The notes below the pieces were generated by a model. It saw nothing but the letters and a program-made list of their open reading frames with translations. It was not told the DNA's origin and did not search any database. A stretch of DNA of 8,594 nt, taken from Chloroflexota bacterium (lineage in GTDB: Bacteria; Chloroflexota; Anaerolineae; UBA4142). Numbering within the stretch: the stretch's first letter is position 1; every line of letters begins with the position of its first letter. This document shows positions 7,020-8,594 of this stretch, in pieces. The stretch is taken from positions 1 through 8,594 of the forward strand of contig JACQGS010000042.1 in NCBI GenBank assembly GCA_016199405.1. Reading direction: 5' to 3'. Position numbers and translations under genes: made by a program.

Positions 7020-7091
7020 GCAGGGGAGCAGAGGCGCAGAGGTGCAAGGGAGATTTTTCACCCCTGCTCCCGCGCTCCTCTGCACCCCTGC
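7020..7091. repeat. Octamer repeat cassette E forming a long hairpin
   Basis: Four direct octamers, GCAGGGGA (7020-7027), GCAGAGGC (7028-7035), GCAGAGGT (7036-7043) and GCAAGGGA (7044-7051), are followed by an 8-base loop (7052-7059) and four inverted octamers, ACCCCTGC (7060-7067), TCCCGCGC (7068-7075), TCCTCTGC (7076-7083) and ACCCCTGC (7084-7091). The two 32-base arms are in exact register and pair at 24 of 32 positions, best in the outer two units (7 of 8 each). It fills most of the gap between the amidotransferase stop and the phosphotransferase ATG. A TTTT (7094-7097) follows, so a terminator or attenuator role is possible but the stretch is short. Confidence 0.88.
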
Positions 7092-7102
7092 GCTTTTGAA
7101 CT

Positions 7103-8017
7103 ATGGCTCTTACGCTCGAACAAGCCCTCGCCCGCGTGCCGATGTGGTGCGACGCGCGCGATCTAACAACGTCTCCGCTCGGCGGCGGCATCACGAACCA
7201 AAATTTTCGCGTGGACGTGGGCGGCGAATCGTTCGTGCTGCGTATCGGCGGCGCGGACACGGAATTGCTCGGCATCAATCGCCAGCACGAGTACGCGGCA
7301 AATGTTGCGGCGGCGCGCATCGGCATTGCGCCTGAAGTGATTTACTTTGTCGAACCCGAGGGCTATCTCGTGACGCGATTTTTGCAGGCGCGCCCCATTC
7401 CGCGCGACGAAATGCAGCAGCCCGAAAACATCCGCCGCGTCGCGCACGCACTGAAGCAAATCCACGCGCTGCCTGCAATTCCAGGAACGTTTTCGCCGTT
7501 CCGAACGATCGAGGATTACGCGGCAACTGCGCGGCGATACAATGTGGCGTTTCCCGCGAACTTTGATTGGCTGATGGCGCGTCTGAGCGAGATTGAAGCA
7601 GCATTCGCGCGCGAGCCGTTCGTGCCCCGCCCGTGCCACAACGATCTCCTCAACGAAAATTTTTTGGACGATGGAAATATTCACGTCATTGACTGGGAAT
7701 ACGCGGGCATGGGCGATATCGCGTTCGATCTCGCGAATTTCGCGGTGCATCATCAGTTGGATGATGAGCAAGGGCAGGCATTGCTTTCAGAGTATTTTAG
7801 CGACGTGACAGCGCGGCACGTTGCGCGGCATAAACTTATGAAGATTGGGTCGGATATTCGCGAGGCGATGTGGGCAATGGTGCAGATCGGCATCTCCAAA
7901 CTCGATTTCGATTTTCGCGGCTATGCCGACAAGCATTTTGCGCGGGCGGAGGGAATGGCGCGCGAGGCGCGGTATGCGGAGTGGTTGAACGCGTTCGCCG
8001 ATGTCACCGAGCGATGA
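7103..8017 (+). CDS. Choline/ethanolamine kinase-like phosphotransferase (APH fold)
   Basis: This 304-residue protein has the protein-kinase-like fold of the APH/choline kinase group. Visible are a glycine-rich nucleotide loop GGGITNQNF (27-35), VLRIGG (45-50) where Arg47 stands at the ATP-anchoring position often held by Lys, the catalytic loop HNDLLNENF (179-187, with His179, Asp181 and Asn186), and the metal-binding IDWEYAG (196-202, with Asp197). FVLRIGGADTELLGINRQHE resembles the bacterial COG0510 choline/ethanolamine kinase family more than aminoglycoside-resistance enzymes. The likely reaction is ATP-dependent phosphorylation of a small amino alcohol or sugar-like hydroxyl group; the true substrate is unknown. 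The start at ATG 7103 gives a normal N-terminus but no Shine-Dalgarno is visible, as cassette E ends 11 bases upstream. Its position after SDR, ALDH and amidotransferase suggests the same amine-related pathway, which is an inference. Confidence 0.87.
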   Translation: MALTLEQALARVPMWCDARDLTTSPLGGGITNQNFRVDVGGESFVLRIGGADTELLGINRQHEYAANVAAARIGIAPEVIYFVEPEGYLVTRFLQARPIPRDEMQQPENIRRVAHALKQIHALPAIPGTFSPFRTIEDYAATARRYNVAFPANFDWLMARLSEIEAAFAREPFVPRPCHNDLLNENFLDDGNIHVIDWEYAGMGDIAFDLANFAVHHQLDDEQGQALLSEYFSDVTARHVARHKLMKIGSDIREAMWAMVQIGISKLDFDFRGYADKHFARAEGMAREARYAEWLNAFADVTER

Positions 8018-8040
8018 ATCGCACGGCTCAGATAGGTGAA

Positions 8041-8058
8041 AGCCCGATCAATCGGGCT
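8041..8058. repeat. Perfect palindrome 1 (REP-like)
   Basis: AGCCCGAT (8041-8048) and ATCGGGCT (8051-8058) are perfect inverted copies around a 2-base centre CA. It is the first of three similarly built palindromes upstream of the Y1 transposase. Confidence 0.8.
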
Positions 8059-8066
8059 ACGCGCGC

Positions 8067-8084
8067 AATCGGCTTGAGCCGATT
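8067..8084. repeat. Perfect palindrome 2 (REP-like)
   Basis: AATCGGCT (8067-8074) and AGCCGATT (8077-8084) are perfect inverted copies around TG. The arms contain ATCGG/CCGAT words related to palindrome 1, but in a different arrangement. Confidence 0.8.
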
Positions 8085-8099
8085 TGAACCTGATTGAGA

Positions 8100-8117
8100 C
8101 GCCGAATTGATTCGGCG
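8100..8117. repeat. Perfect palindrome 3 (REP-like)
   Basis: CGCCGAAT (8100-8107) and ATTCGGCG (8110-8117) are perfect inverted copies around TG. This palindrome is 31 bases before the transposase start and could be a subterminal hairpin recognised by the transposase. Confidence 0.8.
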
Positions 8118-8148
8118 GCATTCTTGCGAAAAAGGCACAACACAAACT

Positions 8149-8586
8149 ATGGCATATTGGCGCTTGCACTATCATCTTATCTGGGCAACCTCTCAACGTT
8201 TGCCACTCTTGACCGAATCGGTTGAGCGTCAGGTTTATGGCACAATTCTGGGCAAAGCCAAAGAACTCGGCGTCATTGTACACGCGATTGGAGGCGTCCA
8301 AGATCACATCCACGTCGCCGTGTCTATCCCGCCAAAAATTTCCGTCTCCGATTGCGTGAGACATTTCAAAGGCGCGAGTTCGCATTACGTGAACCATCAG
8401 CCGAATGCCGAAGGAAATTTTGCATGGCAAGAAGGTTACGGCGCGCTGACATTCGGCGATCGTGCGGCACAAGATGTTGTCGCGTATGTGCGAAATCAAA
8501 AAGAACACCATCGTCAAAACACGACGCGCACTTCGTTTGAGCGGATGGCCGAGGAGAATGACGGGGTTGAGATTGCGAGCGAGTGA
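8149..8586 (+). CDS. IS200/IS605-family Y1 transposase (TnpA-like)
   Basis: The 145-residue product has the Y1-transposase (HUH nuclease) fold. The N-terminus reads YWRLHYHLIWAT, the metal-binding HUH motif is DHIHVAV (His53, His55), FAWQEGYGALTF (about 91-102) follows, and the probable nucleophile is Tyr113 in VAYVRNQKEHH. The length is normal for the family and the motifs are intact, so it may be active. TnpA enzymes cut and rejoin single-stranded DNA at hairpin ends; REP-associated relatives act on REP palindromes. The frame is open from 8107, but ATG 8149 is chosen because MAYWRLHYHL is the usual beginning; no clear Shine-Dalgarno precedes it. Codon use looks less GCG/CGC-heavy than in the upstream genes, consistent with transfer (judged by eye). 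The C-terminal codons run into a GCGA/GTGA tandem repeat containing the stop. Confidence 0.9.
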   Translation: MAYWRLHYHLIWATSQRLPLLTESVERQVYGTILGKAKELGVIVHAIGGVQDHIHVAVSIPPKISVSDCVRHFKGASSHYVNHQPNAEGNFAWQEGYGALTFGDRAAQDVVAYVRNQKEHHRQNTTRTSFERMAEENDGVEIASE

Positions 8587-8594
8587 GTGAGTGA
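8575..8594 (+). repeat. Tetranucleotide repeat over the transposase stop codon
   Basis: Five tandem tetramers, GCGA twice (8575-8582) then GTGA three times (8583-8594), run to the window edge. The stop TGA (8584-8586) is inside the tract, so changes in unit number would alter the C-terminus. The tract may continue beyond the window. Confidence 0.75.

Larger units (their letters stand above)
8041..8594 (+). mobile_element. Probable IS200/IS605-type or REP-associated element, right end outside window
   Basis: Hairpin-forming palindromes directly upstream of a Y1 transposase gene fit the plan of an IS200/IS605 left end or of REP sequences beside a REP-associated transposase. The window stops eight bases after the transposase stop, so the right end and the outer limits are unknown; the left limit given is simply the first palindrome. 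No accessory tnpB is visible. Confidence 0.45.

Noticed and set aside
8107..8148. N-terminal extension of the transposase from the upstream in-frame start
   Set aside because: It would translate the third palindrome, and the family N-terminus begins at the ATG at 8149.

Overview
The window is a compact, one-direction stretch of bacterial chromosome. All seven genes I can support lie on the + strand. Codons are rich in GCG, CGC and AAA/AAT-type triplets, and the gaps between genes are 131 bases or less. The repertoire (S9C-type peptidases, L-2-hydroxyglutarate oxidase, IS200-like transposase) and the many short tandem repeats between genes recall Chloroflexota such as Anaerolineae. This is an impression only; there is no rRNA or other taxonomic marker in the window.

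Layout: the 3' end of an S9 serine peptidase gene (1-591); an FAD-dependent L-2-hydroxyglutarate oxidase, lhgO (672-1865); a second, complete S9 peptidase with a beta-propeller (1914-3743); a short-chain dehydrogenase (3759-4532); an aldehyde dehydrogenase (4620-6077); a class I glutamine amidotransferase-like protein (6150-7016); a choline/ethanolamine kinase-like phosphotransferase (7103-8017); then three small palindromes and an IS200/IS605-type Y1 transposase (8149-8586). No stretch over 300 bases lacks a gene.

The SDR, ALDH and amidotransferase genes look like a metabolic unit. Their order, and motif-level features of the SDR and ALDH, resemble the actinobacterial cluster that sits beside glnA-type gamma-glutamyl ligases (Mycobacterium tuberculosis Rv2857c-Rv2860c, recalled from memory). 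With a choline/ethanolamine-kinase-like gene next door, a role in amine or amino-alcohol catabolism is a reasonable hypothesis. No glutamine-synthetase-like gene is visible here.

The most unusual content is non-coding. Four of the gaps between genes hold a cassette with the same plan: three or four tandem 7- or 8-base words starting at or just after the stop codon, a short spacer, then inverted copies of the words running towards the next start codon. The word differs at each site, but the plan is constant. A fifth array, three direct 7-base units, lies in frame inside lhgO. Together with the palindromes beside the Y1 transposase, these are the best candidates for an undescribed system.
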